Part shown: positions 6,856 through 12,754 of the stretch, one piece after another
Numbering within the stretch: position 1 is the stretch's first letter
Layout: each line of letters begins with the position of its first letter
DNA from: a virus
IMG/VR virus record: IMGVR_UViG_3300020202_000147
Location: 1-40,729 of that record
Direction: 5' to 3' (one strand)
DNA: 40,729 nucleotides
Position numbers and translations under genes: made by a program
Notes under the pieces: model-generated
Database searches by the model: none
Told to the model about the DNA's origin: nothing
The model's input: only the letters and a program-made list of their open reading frames with translations

Positions 6856-7118
6856 TGCCTCACCGGAATTAATTTGTATGCTTCATCCCCGAACTGATAA
6901 ACGCTGACCGCAAAACTCGATGACACGGGATCAAAACAGATCTGAATAAGTCCGCTGTCAAAAAGCTCGATCAGGATCTCTTCGGACTTTTCAGGGCCCC
7001 AGAGAATGAATACCGGGTACTCTGTTTTTTTAAGGAAATTTCTTATAACCTGCGTGATGACTTTCTGTTCGTCTTGCGGAAGGTCTGCGTACTTTACGGG
7101 AGGTATTTCAATCATCAT
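6852..7118 (-). CDS. Hypothetical protein (88 residues)
   Basis: A compact alpha/beta protein starting MMIEIPPVKYADLPQDEQKV, then a helix, EYPVFILWGPE and a C-terminal beta-rich SSSFAVSVYQFGDEAYKL. The start overlaps the stop of the small lipoprotein gene (ATGATG). No family recognised. It sits between two lipoprotein genes, so it may be a cytoplasmic partner of an envelope function. Confidence 0.6.
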   Translation of the reverse strand: MMIEIPPVKYADLPQDEQKVITQVIRNFLKKTEYPVFILWGPEKSEEILIELFDSGLIQICFDPVSSSFAVSVYQFGDEAYKLIPVRQ

Positions 7119-7231
7119 TTATTCATCCAACTGTTAACAACGCGCAAGGCGTTTTCTGTTTCGGATCGTTCTGAATGGGCACAGCCACAAAAAAGCACGG
7201 CCAGAAGAACTAAAAAAGCTCTACTCTTCAT
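7115..7231 (-). CDS. 38-residue lipoprotein
   Basis: The ORF from ATG 7231 encodes MKSRAFLVLLAVLFCGC followed by a short polar mature part (about 22 residues). The VLFC/FCGC box is a good signal peptidase II site, giving a very small outer- or inner-membrane lipoprotein. The longer frame to 7351 is shadowed by the next gene. Size and type resemble outer-membrane spanins (Rz1-like) or entry-exclusion lipoproteins, but there is no matching inner-membrane spanin overlapping it. Confidence 0.5.
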   Translation of the reverse strand: MKSRAFLVLLAVLFCGCAHSERSETENALRVVNSWMNK

Positions 7232-7451
7232 AGGTTTCTTGAAAAGCGTCTTCGTTGCCGTTGACGTAAAAATCGTGGAGCGTGTAAAGCCAGGTCTCTG
7301 CGTCCTCTGATTTCTGCTCCAGGAATGGGAGGTATGGGTCAAGATTATCAAACAGCTCCTTGACGAATTCTTGCTGCGCTGGCGTGCTCAGCTCATCAAT
7401 AAGCTCGTATAACTCTTGAACCATGTCCCACTCCTTAGAGGTTTCAGACAT
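7221..7451 (-). CDS. Acidic hypothetical protein (76 residues)
   Basis: A highly acidic, helical protein (VQELYELIDELSTPAQQEFV then LFDNLDPYLPFLEQ) with no Cys and strong negative charge. The ATG shares a nucleotide with the stop of the SSB-like gene. Small acidic early proteins often bind host enzymes or mimic DNA, but nothing here identifies a target. Function unknown. Confidence 0.6.
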   Translation of the reverse strand: MSETSKEWDMVQELYELIDELSTPAQQEFVKELFDNLDPYLPFLEQKSEDAETWLYTLHDFYVNGNEDAFQETYEE

Positions 7452-7915
7452 TAAAAGGGTAGATTGTCATCGTCGGGTTGCAGGTCGGAATCAACGTCAA
7501 TTACAGGAACGCCAGACTCCACAGGTTGCTTATAAGCGAGCTTCTTACCGAGCGGCCTAATAGTCTCCACCGACTGAAAGCCGTTCTGCTCATTCCATAG
7601 CATTTTTACTTTCATGCCTTTTAAAGCGTCTAAATCAAAATCCATGTCTGGATGTGCGCCTTCTACAAGCGGAATGAGGTACTTGAGTAAAAGGTTGGAT
7701 TTTTCCCCATAGTTGAAGGTCATCCATCGAGAGTAATGAGGATATTGGAGCCCGTCGATCTTGAATTTAAGCCTTACTGCTGGCTTTCTCTTACTCTCGC
7801 CCTTGAACTTAAATTCATGGTCTTGCTCGTACTTAATTTCCTCGATGGTTCCTGTTACAAAATCATCTGTTGGCACTTTCTCGTAATCTTTATTTTCGGT
7901 TTTTGGCGGTTTCAT
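7451..7915 (-). CDS. Single-stranded-DNA-binding-like protein
   Basis: The 154-residue protein has a beta-rich core at about residues 17-120 (VTGTIEEIKYE...RKPAVRLKFKIDG...RWMTFNYGEKSNLLLKYL) that suits an OB fold. An acidic tail ends exactly in DDNLPF. An acidic C-terminal tip ending Pro-Phe is the hallmark of bacterial and phage SSB, used to recruit repair and replication proteins. It lies in the replication/recombination cluster near the RecB-like nuclease. The core is not close enough to canonical SSB for me to call the family, so this is inference from tail, fold and context. Confidence 0.65.
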   Translation of the reverse strand: MKPPKTENKDYEKVPTDDFVTGTIEEIKYEQDHEFKFKGESKRKPAVRLKFKIDGLQYPHYSRWMTFNYGEKSNLLLKYLIPLVEGAHPDMDFDLDALKGMKVKMLWNEQNGFQSVETIRPLGKKLAYKQPVESGVPVIDVDSDLQPDDDNLPF

Positions 7916-7948
7916 CGGTCTATCTCCGTTTTCTTTAATTTTTTAACA

Positions 7949-8269
7949 CTAAACAGCTTGGCTGTGCTCCACCGGCAGCTTTTCCCGTATCTCAGCTAAA
8001 GCCATTAAAACAGCGTCAAGCTTCGCGTCTAACGCTTTGAAATACGCGGTTGTCCTGTGCCCGTTACCAGAAGCTTTTTCGCGCTTTGGGCTAATACCAA
8101 GACCCTTTCTGACTTTCGCAACGGTCGTAAGCGCTACGTCCCGGCCGTTTTCGCGCTCGAATGCGGCGCGGATCTCTTCGTCTGTAATCTCGCACTTGTT
8201 GTACTTCGTGTTAGCCTCAATAAGCTTTCCAAGCTTCAAAATCAGCGCATGCCCCAAAAATCTTTTCAT
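7949..8269 (-). CDS. Hypothetical, possibly DNA-binding protein
   Basis: ATG 8269 follows a GGAAACCACG spacer, and the frame to 8380 lies inside the nuclease gene. The 106-residue protein begins MKRFLGHALILKLGKLIEAN and has a central DEEIRAAFERENGRDVALTTVAKVRKGLG segment that looks like a helix-turn-helix (D-V-A-L-T-T-V-A-K-V-R recognition pattern). The C-terminal helix is Ala/Leu-rich. It lies between the nuclease and SSB genes. A small replication or recombination regulator is likely. Confidence 0.6.
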   Translation of the reverse strand: MKRFLGHALILKLGKLIEANTKYNKCEITDEEIRAAFERENGRDVALTTVAKVRKGLGISPKREKASGNGHRTTAYFKALDAKLDAVLMALAEIREKLPVEHSQAV

Positions 8270-8300
8270 CGTGGTTTCCTTTTTCTTTGAATTTGCGAAG

Positions 8301-9152
8301 CTAGATACCGAACCGTTTCTTAAAGGCTTCGCGGTCCTTAAGAAACATTTCGAAGTATTGGTCAATCCTGGTTTCAACAATGGGCTTCGAAAACCCCTGC
8401 TGCGTTTTGTTGTTTAAGGGTACAATCACCATCTGCTTTACGTTTTCGTAACCTTTCATCTTTGCGTAGGCTGCCATCTGTTTGAAGTTTTTCACCTTGT
8501 CAGCAGTTCTTTTAACATCAAAGACCGTGAACACTTCTTGGGCGCCGTCAAACTTGGGGATACCGGTAAAATCAGGGCCGCCGCAGTAGACATGCTCTTC
8601 ATTAATGCTTCTTGGGGCGTTTGCCATTGCTCTAATCGGGTGCTTCTCCAGAAAGTTAGGAAATGACCACCCGTTACACTCAAGCTTTAAGCTGCCCTTT
8701 GTAACAATCACAATGTCTGTCCATGTTCCTGGAACATCTTTTGCTTCTTTCCAGACACCGGTCTCGATGTAATCAGCGACCTGGGCATGGCAAAGGTTGG
8801 ATTGTGCCGCGTACTGAGCTAATTCTTCAGGCGAGCAGTACATATCTGCGTCAAAACCAATAATTGACGTGACTGAAGGGTAAGGCTTTCCATCAATAAC
8901 CTTAATGCGAATGTCTGCACGTTCTTTTTGAATTCTCTCGACAATGGCCTGCTCTTCACAGGCCTTGAAGTTTTCGTAACAAGTTTTTTGGAGCTGCTTC
9001 TGCCAACGATCGATGGTTTCGTCTACCGTTTCCTCGGGGAGCTTCATCGATGACAAATCCCCTTCGACATCAACCTGAAAACCTGGGCGGCTGTTCTCGT
9101 AGCTTCCGCGAGAGATAACCCCACTAAAACTACTGCTGATCTTTATTTTCAT
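8301..9152 (-). CDS. PD-(D/E)XK (RecB/Cas4-like) nuclease
   Basis: The 283-residue protein contains PSVTSIIG (about residue 92), the initial strand/helix of RecB-like nucleases. Then come GGPDFTGIPKFDG, ending in the first acidic residues, and the catalytic TVFDVKRT (Asp-Val-Lys; about residues 220-227). QMAAYAKMKGY, the conserved Q-x3-Y helix of the RecB family, follows. It should be a metal-dependent DNA exonuclease for phage recombination, like lambda Exo-type enzymes. A recognisable recT/bet annealase is absent; the SSB-like protein may be the partner. Confidence 0.75.
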   Translation of the reverse strand: MKIKISSSFSGVISRGSYENSRPGFQVDVEGDLSSMKLPEETVDETIDRWQKQLQKTCYENFKACEEQAIVERIQKERADIRIKVIDGKPYPSVTSIIGFDADMYCSPEELAQYAAQSNLCHAQVADYIETGVWKEAKDVPGTWTDIVIVTKGSLKLECNGWSFPNFLEKHPIRAMANAPRSINEEHVYCGGPDFTGIPKFDGAQEVFTVFDVKRTADKVKNFKQMAAYAKMKGYENVKQMVIVPLNNKTQQGFSKPIVETRIDQYFEMFLKDREAFKKRFGI

Positions 9153-9339
9153 CGATTTTTTTCACCTCATCCTTGTCCGTCAAAAAATCCCCGTTCAGAG
9201 CCATGCCCAACCTGGTCATGTTCAGTTTCTTTTCTTCCATGATCTCTTTAGAGGTCTTCCACTTTCCTAATGGTGCAAACGGTACGTTGATCCAATGCAG
9301 GAAGTCGTTTACGATCTCAGGCTCGTCAGGATTTTTCAT
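9130..9339 (-). CDS. Hypothetical protein (69 residues), possible HTH
   Basis: A small charged protein whose centre reads WKTSKEIMEEKKLNMTRLGMALNGDFLTDKDE, a pattern similar to short winged-helix or KTSxEIx segments that bind DNA. The ends overlap both neighbouring genes (14 and 23 nt), typical of this operon. No firm family. Confidence 0.5.
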   Translation of the reverse strand: MKNPDEPEIVNDFLHWINVPFAPLGKWKTSKEIMEEKKLNMTRLGMALNGDFLTDKDEVKKIDENKDQQ

Positions 9340-9499
9340 TTTTCTCAGCCTCTTCCATGTTCATAAAATCAGTGGTTTCGTAGGCGAATTTAGGGTCTAA
9401 CGTCGATGCAAGTATTCTGTCGCCGTCCATAATGTTGTAGCGCATCAGGTATCCGCCAAATTGAAGCGCGATTTTTTCAGTCTTGACCGTGTACCTCAT
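9326..9499 (-). CDS. Hypothetical protein (57 residues)
   Basis: ATG 9499 overlaps the TGA of the upstream membrane-protein gene, so the frame to 9574 is rejected. The product is a small beta-rich protein (MRYTVKTEKIALQFGGYLMR then DGDRILASTLD) with an acidic tail. No family recognised. Confidence 0.5.
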   Translation of the reverse strand: MRYTVKTEKIALQFGGYLMRYNIMDGDRILASTLDPKFAYETTDFMNMEEAEKNEKS

Positions 9500-9654
9500 T
9501 TTGTCCCCCCATCCCATACCGAGAAGATCAGGACAAGCCCACCTGCGCAGATGAAAGTGGTTGCAAGGAACCAATGGCCTCTAACGTCCATAAACGTATC
9601 CATTTCGCTTAAAAGCCCATGCAAAGGAGCTAGGATCTTAAAGACCGTATTCAT
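9496..9654 (-). CDS. Small membrane protein (52 residues)
   Basis: Coupled by ATGA at both ends. The N-terminal amphipathic region is followed by one transmembrane segment at about residues 29-46 (FLATTFICAGGLVLIFSVW) with a short polar tail. It lies a little downstream of the secreted RlpA-like protein, so a holin-like or envelope role is conceivable, but a single membrane segment is weak evidence. Confidence 0.55.
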   Translation of the reverse strand: MNTVFKILAPLHGLLSEMDTFMDVRGHWFLATTFICAGGLVLIFSVWDGGTK

Positions 9655-9851
9655 GATGCCTCCTCAATCTCGTCGTCGATGTATTCTTCGAAACAGTCCT
9701 CGAGGTTTGAATGGTCATAATCCCCTGACTTAATCGCTTCAATCGCCTCGTCATAGGCCCGGTTGGTCGCATCGTCACCAGACTCCATGTTCGGGTTGTA
9801 GGTCACGCTTACTTGCTTAATCAGAGACACAAGAACAGTTACTTTTTTCAT
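9651..9851 (-). CDS. Acidic hypothetical protein (66 residues)
   Basis: Starts MKKVTVLVSLIKQVSVTYNP with a beta hairpin, then a strongly acidic helical C-terminus (EDCFEEYIDDEIEEAS). Coupled by ATGA to the RlpA-like gene above and the membrane protein below. No family recognised. DNA mimicry or a protein-inhibitor role would be speculation. Confidence 0.55.
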   Translation of the reverse strand: MKKVTVLVSLIKQVSVTYNPNMESGDDATNRAYDEAIEAIKSGDYDHSNLEDCFEEYIDDEIEEAS

Positions 9852-10297
9852 AAAGTCACCTCGACAGGAATTTCACCGTAAGCAACGCCAGACTTTGTAT
9901 AACCGCGCTTCCCACCGAGAGCATCAAAGGCTGCAGGGGTCAAATCCACAATCACACCGCGCTGCCTCTGCTTCTTGCCTGGCCCCAAGTCGTTGTGCGT
10001 ACAAACGATTGATTTGCCGTTGGAGATGTTCCGCACGCTTACGGATCGCCCGAAGTTCCTCGACCACATTGCGCAGGATATCGAGCTCTCGTTGAACCTC
10101 TCGCCCGATGCAGTCCACAGACCTGAATTTCCTTCCGCCTTCGTACTCTTCGAGTCGTACCATGTCGCTATTCCTTTCACTGTTTCAGCGTATGCCGATT
10201 TCGAAGTCTGGGTCAGCGAAGCTGCCGCAAAAAACAACATCGTAAAGACTACGGTATGGCTCCACCGCTTTTCGTATTTGGATGAACATAGGGTCAC
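9848..10297 (-). CDS. Secreted RlpA-like double-psi beta-barrel protein
   Basis: The C-terminal part matches RlpA: GIATWYDSK, then TASGERFN, FGRSVSVRNISNGKSIVC, THNDLGP (the catalytic-type Asp) and GVIVDLTPAAFDALGG. RlpA proteins cleave naked peptidoglycan glycan strands as lytic transglycosylases. The preceding KYEKRWSHTVVFTMLFF...SAYA segment is a signal peptide with cleavage before ETVKG. I choose GTG 10297 because it gives a normal-length signal. The open frame continues upstream to 10468, with ATG 10405 as an alternative. It is the best candidate in the window for the lysis enzyme, or it may cut the wall during entry. Confidence 0.7.
   Translation of the reverse strand: MTLCSSKYEKRWSHTVVFTMLFFAAASLTQTSKSAYAETVKGIATWYDSKSTKAEGNSGLWTASGERFNESSISCAMWSRNFGRSVSVRNISNGKSIVCTHNDLGPGKKQRQRGVIVDLTPAAFDALGGKRGYTKSGVAYGEIPVEVTL
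9924..10163 (-). CDS. Overlapping coiled-coil ORF inside the RlpA gene
   Basis: An ATG (10163) with AAAGGA 8 nt upstream opens a 79-residue frame wholly inside the RlpA-like gene. The product looks protein-like: EVQRELDILRNVVEELRAIR and a further helix with HLQRQINRLYAQR, a strong heptad coiled coil, ending CDCGFDPCSL. RlpA in the other frame is well conserved, so this would be true dual coding, as in phage spanin and lysis genes. Chance is not excluded. Confidence 0.3.
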   Translation of the reverse strand: MVRLEEYEGGRKFRSVDCIGREVQRELDILRNVVEELRAIRKRAEHLQRQINRLYAQRLGARQEAEAARCDCGFDPCSL

Positions 10298-10400
10298 GGC
10301 TTGCCGCGTATCCAATTTCGGAAAGTCGGATGACTTTCGCCGCAAGACACCGTATGTCGATGTTCTTTTCCTCTTCACAGGTTTTCTCGTTTCTTGGCAT
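10185..10400 (-). CDS. Hypothetical protein overlapping RlpA 5-prime region
   Basis: ATG 10400 opens a 71-residue frame with credible composition (CLAAKVIRLSEIGYAASRDP then AVEPYRSLYDVVFCGS). It fills the region where the RlpA frame is a poor, very basic N-terminal extension. I infer that this gene comes first and RlpA starts within it at GTG 10297, a 113-nt overlap. The assignment of these two frames is uncertain. Confidence 0.4.
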   Translation of the reverse strand: MPRNEKTCEEEKNIDIRCLAAKVIRLSEIGYAASRDPMFIQIRKAVEPYRSLYDVVFCGSFADPDFEIGIR

Positions 10401-10401
10401 T

Positions 10402-10839
10402 TCATTTCAAGACCGCCTTTCTTTTGTGATATGTACTGCAGTTTTCTGTGAACTCCACAAACCTGCAATTCTCGAAAGAGTAGTCTTGATCTGAATTGAT
10501 TCTGTCTACAGTTGGTCGTTTTAATTCAGCGCCATGATCTCTAACCCAAAGCCTCTTGATATCATTCAGGGTTAAATGGCACTTAATCCCTTTACCGAAG
10601 TAATACTCCCAGCTTTTACTGCTCTTAGATGAACACCGCGCTTTTATCCTTCGTAAGACATACTTGAAGTACGTTTCTGTCCCCACCTGCTTGCATGACA
10701 AAAAATACTTTTGGAACGAAGCTTTTAGCTTTTCGGTGTTTTTTGCATACCGCGCTCGCTGCCGCTCGTTAATTTTGTCTTTATGCCGGAGGTATTTCTT
10801 CCGCTGGCGTTCTCGTTCTTTTTCTTTGTCTTTGTACAT
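10402..10839 (-). CDS. HNH-family endonuclease (homing-type)
   Basis: ATG 10839 is preceded by GGGGGAAAG. The 145-residue protein has a very basic N-terminal helix (KEKERERQRKKYLRHKDKI). Its C-terminal domain has RPTVDRINSDQDYSFENCRF, the hallmark of phage HNH proteins in which Asp-Arg-Ile-Asn carries the catalytic region and Asn-Cys-Arg closes the zinc-less HNH fold. Such genes are often free-standing homing endonucleases. It sits immediately after two tandem terminators, at the boundary of the lysogeny and early regions. Confidence 0.75.
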   Translation of the reverse strand: MYKDKEKERERQRKKYLRHKDKINERQRARYAKNTEKLKASFQKYFLSCKQVGTETYFKYVLRRIKARCSSKSSKSWEYYFGKGIKCHLTLNDIKRLWVRDHGAELKRPTVDRINSDQDYSFENCRFVEFTENCSTYHKRKAVLK

Positions 10840-10857
10840 CTTTCCCCCATTGGGCAC

Positions 10858-10899
10858 AAAAAAAGCCCAGTTAGATCAGGGCGTCCTGATTAACTAGGC
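10858..10899 (-). terminator. Rho-independent terminator, strong
   Basis: On the minus strand a GC-containing stem with arms GCC/GGC, AGTTA/TAACT and TCAGG/CCTGA around an ACG-type loop is followed by seven T residues. It ends transcription arriving from the ribbon-helix-helix/attachment region. It is the second of two terminators in tandem. Confidence 0.8.
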
Positions 10900-10908
10900 C
10901 TTAAAAAT

Positions 10909-10943
10909 GAAAAGCCCAAATCAGGTTTGACCCTGTTTGGGCT
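10909..10943 (-). terminator. Rho-independent terminator, upstream of a tandem pair
   Basis: Stem arms AGCCCAAA/TTTGGGCT and CAGG/CCTG enclose a TCAAA-type loop on the minus strand, followed by TTTTC and more T-rich sequence. Together with the next hairpin it forms a tight insulator between the lysogeny module and the HNH/early operon. Confidence 0.75.
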
Positions 10944-10968
10944 GTTAGCTTTGTATCTTTAGGTTATT

Positions 10969-10996
10969 TGGCGGGGGGGAGGATCGAACTCCCGAC
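10969..10996 (-). other. Probable attachment-site core: 3-prime end of a host tRNA gene
   Basis: The minus strand carries a perfect tRNA T-arm (GGGAG-TTCGATC-CTCCC) followed by CCCCGCC, a seven-nucleotide acceptor 3-prime strand, and the discriminator A. No matching 5-prime half (GGCGGGG, D-arm, anticodon arm) lies upstream, so it is not a tRNA gene. A tRNA 3-prime fragment about 700 bp from a tyrosine integrase gene is the usual form of attP for phages that integrate into tRNA genes and restore them. A GGCGGGG acceptor with A73 would fit an elongator tRNA-Met, but the isotype is a guess. Confidence 0.75.
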
Positions 10997-11235
10997 AGAC
11001 ATACTACTACGCCAAATGCACTAAGGATAAAGGGCTAACAGCCCTAGAGGAATAAATAGGGTGCAGACCGCACATGATTAGGCTTTCGACGGCCCGACAG
11101 AAGACAGAGGAACGATCCGCACCCGTGGAGTGGAAAAGGGGTTTGGTTTGTCTTCTGCCATTTGTGTTTCGTCGAAATTTAATCATGTTGTGCATCGAAT
11201 TATATTCCTCTTGTTTCAAATAACAACAACAATTT
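10997..11235. other. Gene-free region beside the attachment core
   Basis: About 240 bp with no convincing gene. It holds a small hairpin (GGGCT-AAC-AGCCC near 11027-11046) and imperfect repeats around the tRNA-like core, as expected for integrase arm-type or core binding sites. A minus-strand frame from 11219 and a 27-codon frame inside it lack ribosome sites and are not called. Confidence 0.5.
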
Positions 11236-11481
11236 TCAACTTTCTAACAATTTCTCTAACACCATCTTGCTATATGCCGCATAAATCAAATGCTCGTCTG
11301 CTGCACACTCCAAACAAAACCGCATGTACTTCGAATATCCTTCTTCATTCTCAAACCGCGCTGTTTTGTAGACGTCACCTATTTCTATAAACTTGCCGCA
11401 GTTTGCGCAATAACCTGTTGACCGCTTACAGCGGTGCTCGGTTATTTGCGGTTTGATTTCTTTTTCTTTCCTTCGCGCCAA
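11236..11481 (-). CDS. Zinc-ribbon protein
   Basis: I choose TTG 11481, with AGGAG 8 nt upstream. The longer GTG-started frame to 11505 has no ribosome site and lies deeper inside the preceding gene. The protein (81 residues) has a basic N-terminus, GYCANCGKFIEIGD, FENEEGYSKYMRFCLECA, and a helical C-terminus. CxxC...CxxC spaced about 30 residues apart is a treble-clef or ribbon zinc site. It overlaps the ribbon-helix-helix gene by 40 nt and is probably co-transcribed from the promoter at 11635-11663. Confidence 0.6.
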   Translation of the reverse strand: MARRKEKEIKPQITEHRCKRSTGYCANCGKFIEIGDVYKTARFENEEGYSKYMRFCLECAADEHLIYAAYSKMVLEKLLES

Positions 11482-11612
11482 GATGAAATCTCCTGCAATT
11501 CCCACCGCATTAAATGAAGGACGTAATCCTTGATGGTAGTATTGCGTTTTACAGCCTCCAACTTTATAGCCTTATGCGTGTCGTCATCTATATCTATCAC
11601 TAATCGCTTCAT
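11442..11612 (-). CDS. Ribbon-helix-helix regulator (Arc/CopG type)
   Basis: The 56-residue protein starts MKRLVIDIDDDTHKAIKLEA followed by VKRNTTIKDYVLHLM. A short N-terminal strand, helix, turn and second helix is the standard ribbon-helix-helix dimer, whose strand inserts into the DNA major groove. ATG 11612 has a GGAGG site. Its promoter carries a perfect inverted repeat over the -10 element, so autorepression is likely. Its location between integrase and attP suggests control of excision or of the downstream zinc-ribbon gene. Confidence 0.75.
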   Translation of the reverse strand: MKRLVIDIDDDTHKAIKLEAVKRNTTIKDYVLHLMRWELQEISSWREGKKKKSNRK

Positions 11613-11634
11613 ACCACCTCCGACTGATACTTTA

Positions 11635-11663
11635 ATTGTACATTAGTACATCGGGACAGTCAA
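11635..11663 (-). promoter_or_regulatory. Sigma70-like promoter of the RHH gene
   Basis: Minus strand -35 TTGACT (11663-11658), 17-bp spacer, -10 TACAAT (11640-11635). This is close to consensus and lies 23 nt before the ribbon-helix-helix ATG. Confidence 0.8.
11637..11650. promoter_or_regulatory. Operator: TGTAC-N4-GTACA inverted repeat
   Basis: A perfect palindrome TGTAC-ATTA-GTACA overlaps the -10 box and spacer of the RHH promoter. Short inverted repeats with A/T spacers are typical RHH-dimer sites, so the gene product is the likely ligand. Confidence 0.6.
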
Positions 11664-11692
11664 CACTAATCTTTAATTATTTTTAAAGCCTC

Positions 11693-11719
11693 AAAAACCC
11701 CTTATTTTCCAAGGGTTTT
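11693..11719 (-). terminator. Terminator after integrase gene
   Basis: Minus strand AAAACCCTT, loop GGAAAAT, then AAGGGGTTTTT with one mismatch and a T run. It overlaps the integrase stop codon and separates integrase mRNA from the promoter of the RHH gene. Confidence 0.65.
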
Positions 11720-12623
11720 AAGCGTATTCCTGTTTTAGCTTGTCGATTTCTTTCTTGGTGTGCTCGAATGAAAGATGGGTATATTCTGCGGTCTGGTTGA
11801 TGTGGGCGTGCCCTGCCAGTTCCTTTACAACCGCTAAGGGAGCGCCAGCCTCGACCATTTCGGTTACGTAGCCGTGACGTTTTGCGTGCGGAAACGCCCT
11901 GACCCCCACGTCAAGGCCGCGCTCCCTGATCATTTTGTGGACTCTGTTTCCACTAAGCCTAACCCCGTCCTCCCTTGGGAAAAGGGGCATATGTGGTTCT
12001 GCCAACCCCTGCTCTTTTAGGAAGGATAGGTAGATCCTCATATATAAAGCGTTACTTCGAGAGATCGGAATCCACCTAAAACCGTCCCTTTTACCATGCT
12101 TTACGTGTATCCCCCGTCGTCCTGACCTGAAATCGACATCACCTACATTTAATGAAGTCAGTTCGGTCTTCCTTATACCCGAAGCTTCGAAAAGTATCAT
12201 AATTGCTACATCTCGTACGGTCATAAAGGGAGATGCCCAAAGTCTCTGCCAAAGCTCCTTCCTTATAACGGTCGGTTCTTTCTTGGGGCCCTTCCTATAT
12301 TTGAACCCCTCTGCCATCGGATTGTGAGGGATGATCTGCGCCCGGTGTTTCGCCCACCAGTAGAAGTCCTTCATATAGGTAAAGGCTTTGTATGTGGTAT
12401 TCCTGTCCCAAGGTTTCCGAACCCCCTTTTCGGCCGCGCGAAGAATCAGACCATGAATGGTGTTGTACTCCGGTATCCAGAGGATCTCCCCACCATGAAG
12501 CGCGTAGAGCGACTTTAACAGATAGACCTTATTCTCAATCGTCTTCCGCTTCAGGTTCAGATCGTTGGCGAGATAGTGCGCGTACTTTTCTAAAGTGTTT
12601 AGTTGTTCAGGCATGAGCCGCAT
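11718..12623 (-). CDS. int: Tyrosine recombinase (phage integrase)
   Basis: The protein has an N-terminal SAM-like core-binding domain (EKYAHYLANDLNLKRKT) and a catalytic domain with all expected residues: Arg in EASGIRKTEL (about 151), Lys in HVKHGKR, His-x-x-Arg in PHAKRHGYVT (about 246-249), His in ELAGHAH (about 272), and the Tyr nucleophile in TAEYTH (about 281). The frame is open to ATG 12683, but the predicted transcription start is only a few nt before that codon, so I prefer ATG 12623 (MRLMPEQLN). It should join attP near 10.98 kb to the 3-prime end of a host tRNA gene. Confidence 0.92.
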   Translation of the reverse strand: MRLMPEQLNTLEKYAHYLANDLNLKRKTIENKVYLLKSLYALHGGEILWIPEYNTIHGLILRAAEKGVRKPWDRNTTYKAFTYMKDFYWWAKHRAQIIPHNPMAEGFKYRKGPKKEPTVIRKELWQRLWASPFMTVRDVAIMILFEASGIRKTELTSLNVGDVDFRSGRRGIHVKHGKRDGFRWIPISRSNALYMRIYLSFLKEQGLAEPHMPLFPREDGVRLSGNRVHKMIRERGLDVGVRAFPHAKRHGYVTEMVEAGAPLAVVKELAGHAHINQTAEYTHLSFEHTKKEIDKLKQEYA

Positions 12624-12695
12624 ATTAATCCCAGATTTTAATTTTGTGGGGACAAAAATCCGGGTTTTAAAAGCAAGTGTCATGCCTGAATGCGA

Positions 12696-12724
12696 ACTAT
12701 AGAGGGTGTTCGGAACTTTGACAA
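12696..12724 (-). promoter_or_regulatory. Sigma70-like promoter for integrase
   Basis: Minus strand -35 TTGTCA (12724-12719), 17-bp spacer, -10 TATAGT (12701-12696). The predicted start point near 12689 lies upstream of the integrase coding sequence. Confidence 0.7.
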
Positions 12725-12746
12725 ATCTTTAGAAGTGCACAATAAT
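12718..12746 (+). promoter_or_regulatory. Divergent sigma70-like promoter pointing into the HTH gene
   Basis: Plus strand TTGACA (12718-12723), 17-bp spacer, AATAAT (12741-12746). The -35 box overlaps that of the integrase promoter. Its transcript would be antisense to the HTH repressor-like gene, since no plus-strand gene follows. Confidence 0.55.
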
Positions 12747-12752
12747 TTGTGC
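12737..12752. promoter_or_regulatory. Operator-like palindrome GCACAA-TAAT-TTGTGC
   Basis: A perfect 6-bp inverted repeat with a four-base spacer covers the -10 of the divergent plus-strand promoter and lies 3 bp beyond the HTH stop codon. The core AATAATT flanked by CACRA halves recurs at 12964-12980 and 13031-13047, so all three may bind the HTH protein. Confidence 0.55.
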
Positions 12753-12754
12753 AA

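Noticed and set aside
10966-11060. Complete tRNA gene
   Set aside because: The T-arm and acceptor 3-prime strand are perfect, but no GGCGGGG 5-prime strand, D-arm or anticodon arm can be placed upstream at tRNA distance. It is treated as an attachment core.
11007-11219. Minus-strand ORF of 70 codons next to attP
   Set aside because: It starts with TTG without good ribosome spacing, has unlikely composition, and overlaps the region expected to hold integrase-binding sites.
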